A stretch of 64,000 nucleotides of DNA from Mesorhizobium sophorae (GTDB lineage: Bacteria > Pseudomonadota > Alphaproteobacteria > Rhizobiales > Rhizobiaceae): assembly GCF_002270415.1 (NCBI RefSeq), contig NZ_NNRI01000006.1:1-64000 (forward strand). The letters are read 5' to 3'. A model generated the notes under the pieces. That model saw only the letters and a list, made by a program, of their open reading frames with translations, was not told the origin of the DNA and did not search any database. The translations under genes were made by a program, and so were the position numbers. Below are positions 43,506 to 52,339 of this stretch, piece by piece; position 1 is the first letter of the stretch, and every line of letters begins with the position of its first letter.

Positions 43506-43942
43506 CTACCCTTGCCCAACCCCAGCACCATCTTTCTGCAATTGAGATCGACGCCTTCGAAGACAGGATCTATGCCTACAATCGGGAGGCGGTAGGGCGC
43601 GATGACGCTCAGGGCCTTGGCTTTGTGATCCGCGACCCAGTTGGACGCATCATCGGTGCTGCAGCAGGATTTTCCTGGGCAGGCACTTCCGAACTCAAAC
43701 AGATGTGGATCGATGAGGGACATAGGGGACGTGGCTATGCGCGAGCGTTGTTGAACGCCTTCGCGGCCGAGGCCAAAGCTCGAGGCGTTCGGCGGATTTG
43801 GGTGCAGAGCCATGATTTCCAAGCGCCAGGAATGTATGAAAAATCCGGCTTCGTGCGCGTAGCTGAGTTTGCGGATTGGCCCGAGGGACACTCCAACGTC
43901 ATTCTCTGCAAAATACTTGAAGAGCCGACTGCAACCCAATGA
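43502..43942 (+). CDS. GNAT-family N-acetyltransferase
   Basis: Encodes 146 residues. The acetyl-CoA-binding motif A is seen in LKQMWIDEGHRGRGYARALL, followed by RRIWVQSHDFQAPGMYEKSG, a normal GNAT beta-bulge and C-terminal strand. Substrate unknown. Its start overlaps the DoxX stop and its stop region overlaps the start of the next GNAT gene, so the three are one transcription unit. Confidence 0.9.
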   Translation: MTTLAQPQHHLSAIEIDAFEDRIYAYNREAVGRDDAQGLGFVIRDPVGRIIGAAAGFSWAGTSELKQMWIDEGHRGRGYARALLNAFAAEAKARGVRRIWVQSHDFQAPGMYEKSGFVRVAEFADWPEGHSNVILCKILEEPTATQ

Positions 43943-44460
43943 CCCCCATCCGAATTGCGCGAGACGCTGACGCGGAAGCCCTGCCCTATATCGAACAGTA
44001 GGCGGGTGAGGCCTACCGCGAGATCGAGGAGTTGGCCTGGATTGCCGACGACGACAACCAGACCGTCGAGCGCCACCGTGAACTCATCGCCAAGGGCACG
44101 TCCTGGGTCGCGGCGGACCCCTACGATCGGCCGGCCGCATTCCTGAGCGCGGAGATCCAGAATGACACATTGCACATCTGGGAACTTGCCGTCCGCCTTG
44201 ATCGACAACGCTCGGGTATCGGACGCGCCTTGCTGGAAAAGGCAATTGCGGCTGCGAGGCGTCGCCGCCTTGTCGCTCTTACCCTGACGACGTTCCGGGA
44301 CGTGATCTGGAACGCGCCATTTTATCAGAAGCTGGACTTTCAGGTGCTGGATGATGCGCAGGCCGGAGAGCGGCTTCGCCAGGTGCTGCGCCGAGAGGTC
44401 GAGCACGGAATGCCGGCAAGCAGACGTTGCGCCATGCGCCTTGTCCTCACTCAAGTTTGA
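43939..44460 (+). pseudogene. GNAT acetyltransferase with in-frame TAG
   Basis: Starting at ATG 43939 the frame reads TPIRIARDADAEALPYIEQ, then TAG at 43999-44001, then AGEAYREIEELAWIADDDN and a complete GNAT fold with IWELAVRLDRQRSGIGRALL. The reading frame is otherwise intact to the stop at 44460, so one substitution explains the break. A shorter product could start at TTG 44032 but would lack the first strand and helix of the fold. Confidence 0.85.
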
Positions 44461-44539
44461 GCTTGCTGGCGAACAGACTGCGCTCTAAGCGGCGGCCCGG
44501 GTGTTTCAAGGTTTCTGGTTCTTCTGCGCCGGATCGCCT

Positions 44540-44599
44540 CCCAAGTCGTGCTAGCGCGACTTGGGCTTCCAGACCATGAGTCGCGAATTCGCGACTCAT
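44540..44599. repeat. Tandem stem-loops, one a perfect 24-bp palindrome
   Basis: CCCAAGTCG, eight bases, CGACTTGGG (44540-44565) is followed ten bases later by a perfect 24-base palindrome (44576-44599) with half-site ATGAGTCGCGAA. Paired hairpins of this kind resemble REP-type intergenic elements of Hyphomicrobiales. The rest of 44461-44861 shows no gene. Confidence 0.6.
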
Positions 44600-44861
44600 C
44601 CCAAATGCAATGACCACCGGTTACGAGGGAGATACGCAGCGGGGCGTGAGATAAACACACTGCGCCGGGTTATTTGCTGCGCAACCGTATGAGACGCAAT
44701 GTAAATGCGTATGATCGCAGCGGCGCGACCTTTCCTCAATCGCGGTCACGATCAGCGCGGCTTGCAGAGCAGTCGCGGCAATTCGGGACTTCTCGCTTGA
44801 ATGGCCGACGCACCCGGCAGCAAGAGACGCAGCATCGAGAGACACGATCCGCGCCAGTCGA

Positions 44862-45578
44862 TCATTTCGCCCCCTCGCCGCACAAGGCAGTCTTTTCGGT
44901 CTGCTTGGCGCACCAGTCAGCGATGATCGCCTTCGGATCGGCTTCACTCTGTTCCGGCACGGCACGATCCTTCCCAAGCTGCACCCTATTGCGCTCGGTC
45001 ATCTGCGGCAGCAGCGTCTTCGCTTCGGCCAGCAGCGCCCCCGCCTCGGGCATCGCGGCGAGATCAGCGATGCAGCGGGGCAATTCCTCCTCGTAGCCGC
45101 CATTCGCCAGCGACCAGCGCGCCGCCAGGAATATCTTCACCACGGCAACGACATGGCCGCATTGTGCGACACGCGCCACCCTCGCTTGGGCTGCGTCGCG
45201 CTGGGCCCTCTCTTTTTTGAGCGCTATGAGCGTTGCGTCCATCTTCGGTTGCATTTCAAGGATGGTGGCGGTGACCCTGTCGACGAACGCTTTGGCGGGC
45301 TCGCAGGCCGACTTGTCGGCTTTCAGACGGCTGGCTTCACGCGTCTGCTCGACGCCGGAACGTGATTTGTCCTGGAGATCCGCTTGCGTGATTGCCGCAG
45401 CCGCGAGATCGGTGCTGGCATAGTGCCAATCCCGAAGGCAGTAGGCGTCGATAGCTTCGGCATAGGCCAAGGCCGTCATGAACGGTAGCTTGGCGATCTC
45501 GTCCCTGGTCAGGATGTCCTCGGCCTGCGCTTCGGTGATGGTGAGCGCGATGGCTGCAGTCAACAAGGTCGCCTTCAT
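44862..45578 (-). CDS. Secreted hypothetical protein (238 aa)
   Basis: The N-terminus KATLLTAAIALTITEAQA followed by EDILT is a typical Sec signal peptide with cleavage after AQA, so the product should be periplasmic. The mature part is helical and has six cysteines, among them CLRDW, ACEPA, QCGH, RCIAD, WCAKQ and LCGEG. The family is not recognised. The ribosome-binding site (AGAAGAG) is weak. Confidence 0.65.
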   Translation of the reverse strand: MKATLLTAAIALTITEAQAEDILTRDEIAKLPFMTALAYAEAIDAYCLRDWHYASTDLAAAAITQADLQDKSRSGVEQTREASRLKADKSACEPAKAFVDRVTATILEMQPKMDATLIALKKERAQRDAAQARVARVAQCGHVVAVVKIFLAARWSLANGGYEEELPRCIADLAAMPEAGALLAEAKTLLPQMTERNRVQLGKDRAVPEQSEADPKAIIADWCAKQTEKTALCGEGAK

Positions 45579-45763
45579 TTAGGTTACTCTTCTCGCCGGA
45601 TAAGCCGAAGCTGGAATACACTTGGCCAGCACGGGTTGCGCTCCAGCTTGAGACCGGAAAAGGCTTTGCTACACGACCTGGCCCAAGCCGTCTTTATACC
45701 AGAGACACGGCGTGATTCCGAGACCGAAGCGGATCTCCAAGGACCACCCGTCCACGGTTCGCC

Positions 45764-45876
45764 GTGTCCATCCGACGCTCTGGCATCACCAGGTTGCGTG
45801 GCCTGGCAATTGCGTTGAATAACCGCGGCGTCCGGATAGCTCGCAATGGGCGATGGCAGGTTTCGAACGTGCGCAC
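45764..45876 (+). pseudogene. Serine recombinase C-terminal fragment 2
   Basis: The plus strand reads SIRRSGITRLRGLAIALNNR, then GVRIARNGRWQVSNVRT, closely related to the fragments at 41884 and 52340. It ends abruptly at the 50-base repeat beginning at 45877. The stretch 45579-45763 has no recognised gene. Confidence 0.7.
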
Positions 45877-45926
45877 GGGGGGAGAGTGTGGCCCAGAGGA
45901 CCACACCCAACGCAGCGAAAGCCCCA
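45877..45926 (+). repeat. 50-bp direct repeat, copy 1 (signal-peptide region of DUF1254 gene)
   Basis: Identical or nearly so to 46352-46401. It begins GGGGGGAGAGTGTGGCCCAG and ends GCAGCGAAAGCCCCAA. In copy 2 it encodes the signal peptide of the DUF1254 gene; here it is fused to a cyclase fragment. It marks a recombination junction. Confidence 0.8.
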
Positions 45927-45927
45927 A

Positions 45928-46045
45928 GAAACTCGGACAGCACGCCATCGCCGGTGCTCTTCACGACCCGGCCCCGATGAACTGCAATGGTCGATCGATG
46001 AGGTCGCTTCGCAGCGCGCGGAGGCGTGCGAGCGCAGGATCCTCG
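45928..46045 (-). pseudogene. Class III cyclase fragment
   Basis: The minus strand reads ARLRALRSDLIDRPLQFIG in one frame and, further on, VVKSTGDGVLSEFLG in another, both from the start of rhizobial cyclase domains (LARLKAHRRELIDP, then GRIVKTTGDGLLVEF). About 35 codons remain with at least one frameshift. Confidence 0.65.
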
Positions 46046-46053
46046 TCCCTACT

Positions 46054-46409
46054 TCAGCGGTCTTTCTCGATGGCCGGCACGGTGAACACTATCGGCTGGG
46101 CGCGCAGGTCAGCTCCCACATACGAATACGGCGTGTCAGAGTTGGGCGTCTGGATCGCCTTGTCGTCCGGCGTGTAGACGCGGGCATTGTTGAAGATGGT
46201 GTTCCGGGGCGCCTTGTATTCGGGCCCGCTGCTGTCGACGAAGTAGGAGTACTGGATGCGGTAGCTGTCGACGGGCGGGAAGCCGTAGACCGTGGCTTCC
46301 CTGGCGATCGCGCGGGCTTCGTCGGGCGTGATCTCAGCTGCGGCACAGGGCGGGGGGAGAGTGTGGCCCAGAGGACCACACCCAACGCAGCGAAAGCCCC
46401 AACTCTCAT
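46054..46409 (-). pseudogene. DUF1254-family protein, truncated and frameshifted
   Basis: From ATG 46409 the frame gives a signal peptide (RVGAFAALGVVLWATLSP). After a run of six Cs (minus strand, about 46352-46357) the expected continuation CAAAEITPDEARAIAREA lies in another frame; one extra C would join them. The DUF1254 start is clear (ATVYGFPPVDSYRIQYSYFV, APRNTIFNNARVYTPDDKAI, TPNSDTPYSYVGADLRAQPI). The gene stops after about 118 residues, whereas family members exceed 400, so the 3' part is lost. It lies downstream of the sulfatase gene on the same strand. Confidence 0.75.
46352..46401 (-). repeat. 50-bp direct repeat, copy 2 (inside DUF1254 gene)
   Basis: Second copy of the sequence at 45877-45926, in its original context, the signal-peptide coding region of the DUF1254 gene. 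Confidence 0.8.
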
Positions 46410-46453
46410 GGCCCAACTCCTCGTCGTCGCGTTTCCACCCGCGTGCCTTCGTG

Positions 46454-48127
46454 TCAATTCTGGCCCGGGTCCGCCGTTGTGATCTTGTCCATCACGTCGC
46501 TGAGGGAGAAGCTCGCCGCCTTGGCACGCGGTGGAAACTCCTTGAAGCTCTCAAGGAACTTTCCGACGATGACCTGCGCCGGCACCGTGAGGAATACCCG
46601 GTGCACCACCCAGTCGGCGTAGTAAATACTGGTTGGTCCCCTCTCGAACGGATCGGATCGCAAATTGTACACCATCGGCGCGCGCAACTTGGTGAAATCG
46701 CCCTGCCAGACTCCCAATGGAGTTTCAGGGTTGGTCTCCGCGTGCTGCTCGATAAATGCTATCTTCCAATCGTGAGCACGGAGCGCCATTACATCCCCAT
46801 CATCGCTCCAGTACAGGAAGCCTTCGCGCGGAGACTTTTCCACTTCGCCCCTGAAGAAGGGTAAGAGATTTTCTCCATCGAGATGGACCTTGAAGGTCTT
46901 TCCGTTGAGTTCGTGCCCCTTCATCACCTTGGCGACCAGGTCGGGTTCACCCGCCGCCGCGGCGAAGGTCGGGATGAAGTCCATGTGCGCGCAGATGTCG
47001 TTGACGATTGTGGCGGGCTTGATCACGCCCGGCCAGCGGATCAGGCAGGGAACGCGGAACGCGCCTTCCCAATTGGTCGCCTTCTCGCCCTTGAACGGCG
47101 TTGTGCCGCCATCGGGCCAGGTGAAGACTTCGGCGCCATTGTCGGTCGTGTAGACCACGATCGTATCATTGGCGACACCGAGATCGTCCACCAACTGCAA
47201 AAGTTCGCCGACATGCCCGTCCGTCTCCACCATGCCGTCGGGGTATATGCCAAGGCCCGTCTTGCCCTCCGATTCCTTCTTCAGATGCGTGAAGATGTGC
47301 ATGCGCGTGGAGTTGAAGTAGCAAAACCAGGGCTTTCCGGCAGTGTGCTGGCGGTTAATGAAGTCCTTGGCCCCAGCGAGGAACTCCTCGTCGACCGTCT
47401 CCATGCGCTTGACGTCGAGCGGTCCGGTGTTCTCGATGACCTGCTTGCCGACCTTGCCGAATGCCCGATCAACGGTCGGGTCGTCGGTATCACTCGCCTT
47501 GCATTTGAGCACGCCACGCGGGCCAAACCGGGTACGGAAGCTCGGGTCCTTGGGGTAGTCGGGGTTTTCCGGCTCCTCCTCGGCGTTGAGGTGGTACAGA
47601 TTGCCGAAGAACTCGTCGAAGCCGTGGACAGTTGGCAGATGCTCGTTGCGATCGCCGAGGTGGTTCTTGCCGAACTGGCCGGTAGCATAGCCAAGCGACT
47701 TCATGACGTCGCCGATGGATGGATCGTCGGGGCCGAGCCCAAGCGTAGCGCCGGGCAGCCCGACCTTGGTAAGGCCGGTGCGGATCGGCGATTGGCCGGT
47801 GATGAAGGCTGCGCGGCCCGCCGTGCAGCTCTGCTGGCCGTACCAGTCGGTGAAGACCGCGCCTTCCTTGCCGATCCGATCGATGTTGGGCGTGCGGTAG
47901 CCCATGATACCCATGTTGTAGGCGCTGACGTTGAACCAACCGATGTCGTCGCCCATAATGAACAGAACGTTCGGCTTGCTGGCCGGCTGGGCCTGAGCCG
48001 TAGAAACGACAGGCGCGGTCGCCAGGGCAGCGGTTGCCGCCGCCAGGGCAGTGCTGCCCAGAAGCACGTCCCGGCGGCTGATGCCTGTGCTCGGATGATT
48101 GGTGGTCGGCTGAGTTTTGCCAGTCAT
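46454..48127 (-). CDS. Tat-exported arylsulfatase
   Basis: Encodes 557 residues from ATG 48127 (AAGGGAGAAAGTA upstream). The signal SRRDVLLGSTALAAATAALA is of twin-arginine type. Sulfatase features: PNVLFIMGDDIGWF with metal Asp 60 and 61, the formylglycine motif C101-T-A-G-R in QQSCTAGRAAFITG (the C-x-A-x-R variant), GKNHLGD and TTDNGAEVFTWPDGG. It hydrolyses sulfate esters in the periplasm once the cysteine is converted to formylglycine. No modifying enzyme is visible in the window. The substrate is unknown. Confidence 0.93.
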   Translation of the reverse strand: MTGKTQPTTNHPSTGISRRDVLLGSTALAAATAALATAPVVSTAQAQPASKPNVLFIMGDDIGWFNVSAYNMGIMGYRTPNIDRIGKEGAVFTDWYGQQSCTAGRAAFITGQSPIRTGLTKVGLPGATLGLGPDDPSIGDVMKSLGYATGQFGKNHLGDRNEHLPTVHGFDEFFGNLYHLNAEEEPENPDYPKDPSFRTRFGPRGVLKCKASDTDDPTVDRAFGKVGKQVIENTGPLDVKRMETVDEEFLAGAKDFINRQHTAGKPWFCYFNSTRMHIFTHLKKESEGKTGLGIYPDGMVETDGHVGELLQLVDDLGVANDTIVVYTTDNGAEVFTWPDGGTTPFKGEKATNWEGAFRVPCLIRWPGVIKPATIVNDICAHMDFIPTFAAAAGEPDLVAKVMKGHELNGKTFKVHLDGENLLPFFRGEVEKSPREGFLYWSDDGDVMALRAHDWKIAFIEQHAETNPETPLGVWQGDFTKLRAPMVYNLRSDPFERGPTSIYYADWVVHRVFLTVPAQVIVGKFLESFKEFPPRAKAASFSLSDVMDKITTADPGQN

Positions 48128-48214
48128 TACTTTCTCCCTTTGCAAAAAGCGAGACCGGGATTGAGCCAGGCTCGCCGGTTTCGATGAAGACCGGATGTGA
48201 CGGCTCGCCGCGCT

Positions 48215-48590
48215 CTACTGAACGATCACCTGCACGTAGACGTCGCCACTCCTGGCGTATTGAGAGGCCGCCGCAGCGACGACGCCGTTCACCACTGCGC
48301 CCGCGATATACTTGGCGTCGGTGACGCCATCCACCAGCCCCTCGAAGACGTTGGCAGACAGGAGATCTCTCCGCCCGGCGCTTCGACGCCTGCGTCGGCG
48401 AGCCGATACGTGAGTTCGTCGATCGTGCCTTTCGCCTCGATCCGGGCATAGGCGTTGAGGTTCTTGCCGAGCACGCTGAAGGGGGTGCCGTCGTAGACCA
48501 CCTTCGATGCCAGGACCGCGGCTGCGGTTTGCAAATGCGGTACCCCCGAGCAGTAGGCTGCGCCGGCTGACCGAAATGTCGCCCGCTTTC
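48215..48590 (-). pseudogene. Degenerate gene for a secreted protein, family unknown
   Basis: Coding-like sequence occurs in three successive frames on the minus strand: VSRRSLLLGGTAFANR (a twin-arginine start), then LQTAAAVLASKVVYDGTPFS, VLGKNLNAYARIEAKGTIDE and LADAGVEAPGG, then LSANVFEGLVDGVTDAKYIA and a TAG stop at 48215-48217. Two frameshifts would be needed to join them. No family is recognised. Confidence 0.4.
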
Positions 48591-48625
48591 GAAGGATCTG
48601 ATCGATCGTTCTCGTTCTGCGAGGC

Positions 48626-49360
48626 TTGATCTCCTCTGATTGCTGCGGGCGGTGCTGTCGGTGCCTAGTCGGAGGCGACTGTCGTGAAGACGTACAAATG
48701 CGCCGGTCGAGCCGGCGGATTTCGTCTGGCGATGCAAAGTCGAAAGAGACCGAGTTTCAACCAACGATACAGCAACGCACCGTCATCGTCCAGTATCTCG
48801 GTGATCCCATCTACCGCCATGAAGCCGACTATGTGAAGCACTTGGCAGCATCTGGCTTGGCGGTAACGGTTATCGAAAGCGTCGGTGTCAACGACACCGC
48901 CGTGGCGGAAACCTTGCAAGCTATGCAGGCTGGCACCGAGGTCATTGTCCAGGGTGCCTTTCGCAAGGACGGATGGAACGGACGGACCGACATCCTCCGA
49001 CGGGTCGCGGTGCCGAGTAATCTTGGCGCCTGGTCCTATGAGGTTATCGACACCAAGCTCGCAAGCGAGACCAAGGGAGGCACGGTCCTCCAGCTTTGCC
49101 TCTATTCCGACCTTGTTGCGGCCGCGCAGGACCACATCCCCAGTGAAAACGTCAGCGAACGGCAGGCGAAGATCAATGCCCTCGTGCAGCGTCTCACCGC
49201 GGATTGTCCTGACGATCCCGCAGACCGCGATGCGGATCAGCAGGCCCGATGGATCCTTGCCCATGTGCTCGACTGGCATCGCCGCGAGGAAAAGTCGATC
49301 TGGTGGGAATACTTTCGTCTCGCGGCCTTGGACGCCGCTGTGCGCATCAGGCTGGGGTAG
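48626..49360 (+). pseudogene. TM0106-type RecB-like nuclease remnant with internal deletion
   Basis: Residues about 45-165 (YLGDPIYRHEADYVKHLAAS, GAWSYEVIDTKLASETKGGT, LQLCLYSDLVAA) match the N-terminal RecB-like nuclease part of TM0106-family proteins, including the D..K..K catalytic pattern. It then jumps to DWHRREEKSIWWEYFRL, which in full-length proteins lies several hundred residues later, just before the helicase domain, and ends soon after. The full protein exceeds 1000 residues, so most of it is gone. The open frame of 244 residues could still be translated. Confidence 0.65.
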
Positions 49361-50200
49361 CAAGCTGCCAAATCAAACCAATCGCCAAACCAAGGCCTGA
49401 ATCTGACATCATCGTGTACGGCCGTGTCAGCCGCCCAGGAAAAGCCTGATCTCTTCGAAGAATCGATCGGAAGCCGGCTCATGCTGCAGGAACAGATGGT
49501 TCTTGCCCTCGAAGGCGATGAAGCGGGCGCGGGGAATGCCAGCGGCCAGCTGTCGACCCGCCTCGATTGGAACAATGAGATCGCCCCGCACATGCATGAC
49601 GAGCGTCGGCGCCTTTACTGCGACAAGAAGATCAGTGATATCCAAATCGCCCGCGACATCGAAATACCGGGCAGCGCACTCGGGAGAGGTAGTCCTGCGC
49701 TGCAGTTCGTTGAAGATATCTGCTTGGTCGTGCGTCGCTCCTGGAATGAATAGCGCGGTGAACAATTGCCGGAAGCTCGGGTTATCTGCACCCCATCCCT
49801 GGCGCATTAATGTGGCCATCGCAATGCGCCTTTCTTTTTCGGCCGGCGCGCGCTTCTTGCCGCCGAGCCCGAAGCCGCCATAGAGAACAAGGTGCGACAC
49901 ACGTTCCGGATGTCGCGCGGCATAGGCGACCGAGACGGCGGCACCTTGGGAGATTCCAAGAAGCGGGAAGCGTTCGAGGCCGGCCGCATCGACAACGGTT
50001 TCTAGGTCGCTCACCCAAGCCTCAAGCGAGAGTTCGTCGACGTCCCAGTCAGACATACCGTTGCCTCTCGCGTCATAGCGGATCAGCGTGTGTTCACGCG
50101 AGAGTCCTCGAAAAACATGCCGCCAGATCGGGCTTTCCCAATCGTATTCAAGGTGGTTCATCCAGTTCGCCGACTTCACCAGAATTGGCCCGCTGCCTGA

Positions 50201-51132
50201 GTGTCTGAATCGGAATGACCGCCGTGTTTTCAGGCCCTTGCGAGCCGTCGGGTAAGCATGCGAATGTTTGCGATGAGGACCCAGGCCTGAGCGGATTCGA
50301 TGGATCGCTCGAAGTCCTTGGCCAGCCTACGGCACCTACCCAGCCATGCGAAGGTCCGCTCAACGACCCATCGGCGTGGCAGAATCTCGAAGCCCTTGGC
50401 GCTGTCCGATCGCTTGATGATCTCCATCGTGAACTTGCCGATCTTTTGCAGGGCGCCCCGCAGTTTCGGCCCTGCATAGCCACCATCGGCGAAGACATGG
50501 CGCAGCCACGGCCAGCGCTCGAGTATGGATTTCAGGACGGCCGGCGCGCCGTCGCGGTCTTGAATGTCGGCGGCGTGAACGACGACGCCGACCAGCAAGC
50601 CCAGCGTGTCGACGACGATGTGCCGCTTGCGGCCCTTGACCTTCTTGCCGGCGTCGAAACCACGAACGCCGCCGCTTTCGGTGGTTTTCACGCTCTGGCT
50701 GTCGATGACGCCGGCGGACGGGCTTGCCTCCCGGCCTTCCCGTTCGCGCGCCGCCATGACGAGTTCATTGTTGATGGCGCGCAGCAATCCTTCGTCCCGC
50801 CAGCGCCAGAAGTACTTCTGCACCGTCGAGAACGGTGGGAAGTCCTTCGGCAGAAGCCGCCATGCTCCGCCCGACGAAGCCATGTAAAGCAGCGCGTTCA
50901 CGACCTCGCGCAGGTCCGTCTTCCGCGGCCGGCCGATCCGGTTCGGCGCCGGCATCAGCGGCTCGATCAGCGCCCACTCCGCGTCCGTCAGGTCGCTTGC
51001 GTAGCGCGGGCAGCGCCGTTCATAGTGAGGGCGAGTGGTTTCGGTCCAGGGCATCATGATCTCCGTCGAATCTCAGCAATCCGACAGAATCACAACCCGC
51101 TGAAATCACTCACTTCTTTTTGGAGCAGACAC
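50201..51132 (-). mobile_element. IS5-family insertion sequence
   Basis: The element is 932 bp, with terminal inverted repeats starting GTGTCTG at both ends, flanked by a 3-bp target duplication TGA (50198-50200 and 51133-51135). TNA-type targets fit the IS427/IS1031 side of the IS5 family. It carries one transposase gene and interrupts the cyclase-hydrolase fusion. Confidence 0.88.
50230..51057 (-). CDS. IS5-family transposase
   Basis: Encodes 275 residues. The N-terminal YASDLTDAEWALIEPLMP and LREVVNALLYMASSGGAWRL are typical. The DDE catalytic residues are in GVIDSQSVKTTE, FADGGYAG and RRWVVERTFAWLGRCRRL. CGGAGATC precedes the ATG. It appears intact, so the element may be active. It differs from the older IS5 relic at 9.2-9.45 kb. 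Confidence 0.93.
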   Translation of the reverse strand: MMPWTETTRPHYERRCPRYASDLTDAEWALIEPLMPAPNRIGRPRKTDLREVVNALLYMASSGGAWRLLPKDFPPFSTVQKYFWRWRDEGLLRAINNELVMAAREREGREASPSAGVIDSQSVKTTESGGVRGFDAGKKVKGRKRHIVVDTLGLLVGVVVHAADIQDRDGAPAVLKSILERWPWLRHVFADGGYAGPKLRGALQKIGKFTMEIIKRSDSAKGFEILPRRWVVERTFAWLGRCRRLAKDFERSIESAQAWVLIANIRMLTRRLARA

Positions 51133-51709
51133 TGAGATCGCGTAAGCGAGGCGCACCCCGTCAAATGCTCGGCAATATTTGATCTCCTGCATCGGCTCGG
51201 GACCGTCGAGGACCGACATCTCGTGCAGGCTACCGATCCTATCGACCGCAAACACCTCTACTGGTTTGGCAATGTTTTTCAAATCGCGAGGACCCAGTTG
51301 TCGGAATCGCAGGGCGAGCTTACCTTCGATCTGCTCGTACACCTGACGGGAAATGTAGATTCCGTTTGGCTCCGCAATTGCTTCGAGGCGGGCCGCCACG
51401 TTCACGCCATCGCCAAAGATGTCATTTTCATCGATGATGATGTCGCCTAGATTTATTCCAATGCGAAATTCGATCCGCTTCTCTTGCGGCACGTGAGCAT
51501 TGCACTTGACCGTCTCGCGCTGAACCTCAACAGCACAACACACCGCCTCCACGACACTCGCGAACTCCACCAGAATGCCGTCGCCGGTAGTTTTTACGAT
51601 GCGTCCGCGATGCTGCTTGATCTTGGGATCGACAAGGCCACGCCGGTGCGCCTTCAGTCGAGCTAGAGTACCCTCCTCGTCGGCGCCCATCAGTCGGCTG
51701 TATCCAGCG

Positions 51710-52323
51710 ACATCGGCAGAGAGGATCGCCATGAGCCGTCGTTCCAGATGCTTTTTTTGGGCCAAGGCCGAACTCCAAAGAAAACTAGCCCATTTTAGTT
51801 GGTCTTGACAGCCAGCGCCATCGTCGGTGGGCCTCACTGAGCAACCGAAGCCATCACCTCAGTTTTGAACGCGATTGGGCCCGGTCAGCAGGTTGCTGAA
51901 GAAGTCATGAGTTTGCGTGGGTTGAGGCCACTGCAGGAGATTCCGGGCCCTCGCGTCTCGCAAGCTACAAAGCGCCAGGCTCGGCAGTCCGACGAATGCG
52001 GGCCATGCGGCAGCCAGACATCGGCAGAGAGGATCGCCATGAGCCGTCGTTCCAGATGCTTTTTTTGGGCCAAGGCCGAACTCCAAAGAAAACTAGCCCA
52101 TTTTAGTTGGTCTTGACAGCCAGCGCCATCGTCGGTGGGCCTCACTGAGCAACCGAAGCCATCACCTCAGTTTTGAACGCGATTGGGCCCGGTCAGCAGG
52201 TTGCTGAAGAAGTCATGAGTTTGCGTGGGTTGAGGCCACTGCAGGAGATTCCGGGCCCTCGCGTCTCGCAAGCTACAAAGCGCCAGGCTCGGCAGTCCGA
52301 CGAATGCGGACCATGCGGCAGCC
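51710..52323 (+). repeat. Tandem direct duplication of about 308 bp
   Basis: Unit 1 (51710-52017) and unit 2 (52018-52323) are almost identical; a G/A difference is seen in GAATGCGG(G/A)CC. The unit begins ACATCGGCAGAGAGGATCGC and contains the first codons and upstream region of the cyclase gene, so unit 2 is a promoter plus an aborted start (LERRLMAILSADV). Both units carry a copy of the presumed promoter reading leftward. Confidence 0.88.
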
Positions 52324-52339
52324 GCGGGGCGTGATGTTC

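Larger units (their letters stand above)
49427..51765 (-). pseudogene. Class III cyclase-alpha/beta hydrolase fusion gene, split by an IS5-family element
   Basis: The 5' part (51765-51133) encodes a cyclase domain: LERRLMAILSADVAGYSRLM, GRIVKTTGDGILVEF and FGDGVNVAARLE, then RAFDGVRLAYAIS. The 3' part (50200-49427) begins GSGPILVKSANWMNHLEYDW and encodes an alpha/beta hydrolase (LIRYDARGNGMSDW, LLGISQGAAVSVAYAARHPE with the nucleophile Ser, PTLVMHVRGDLIVP, GKNHLFL). An IS element of 932 bp separates them. Deleting it and one copy of the TGA target duplication gives YAIS-GSGPILVK in a single frame, about 468 residues. Translation probably starts at TTG 51765 (GGAG eight bases upstream). The cyclase domain may still be made with a 7-residue foreign tail. 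Confidence 0.88.

Noticed and set aside
46883..48187. 434-codon plus-strand frame opposite the arylsulfatase
   Set aside because: Antisense shadow; the sulfatase has all catalytic motifs.
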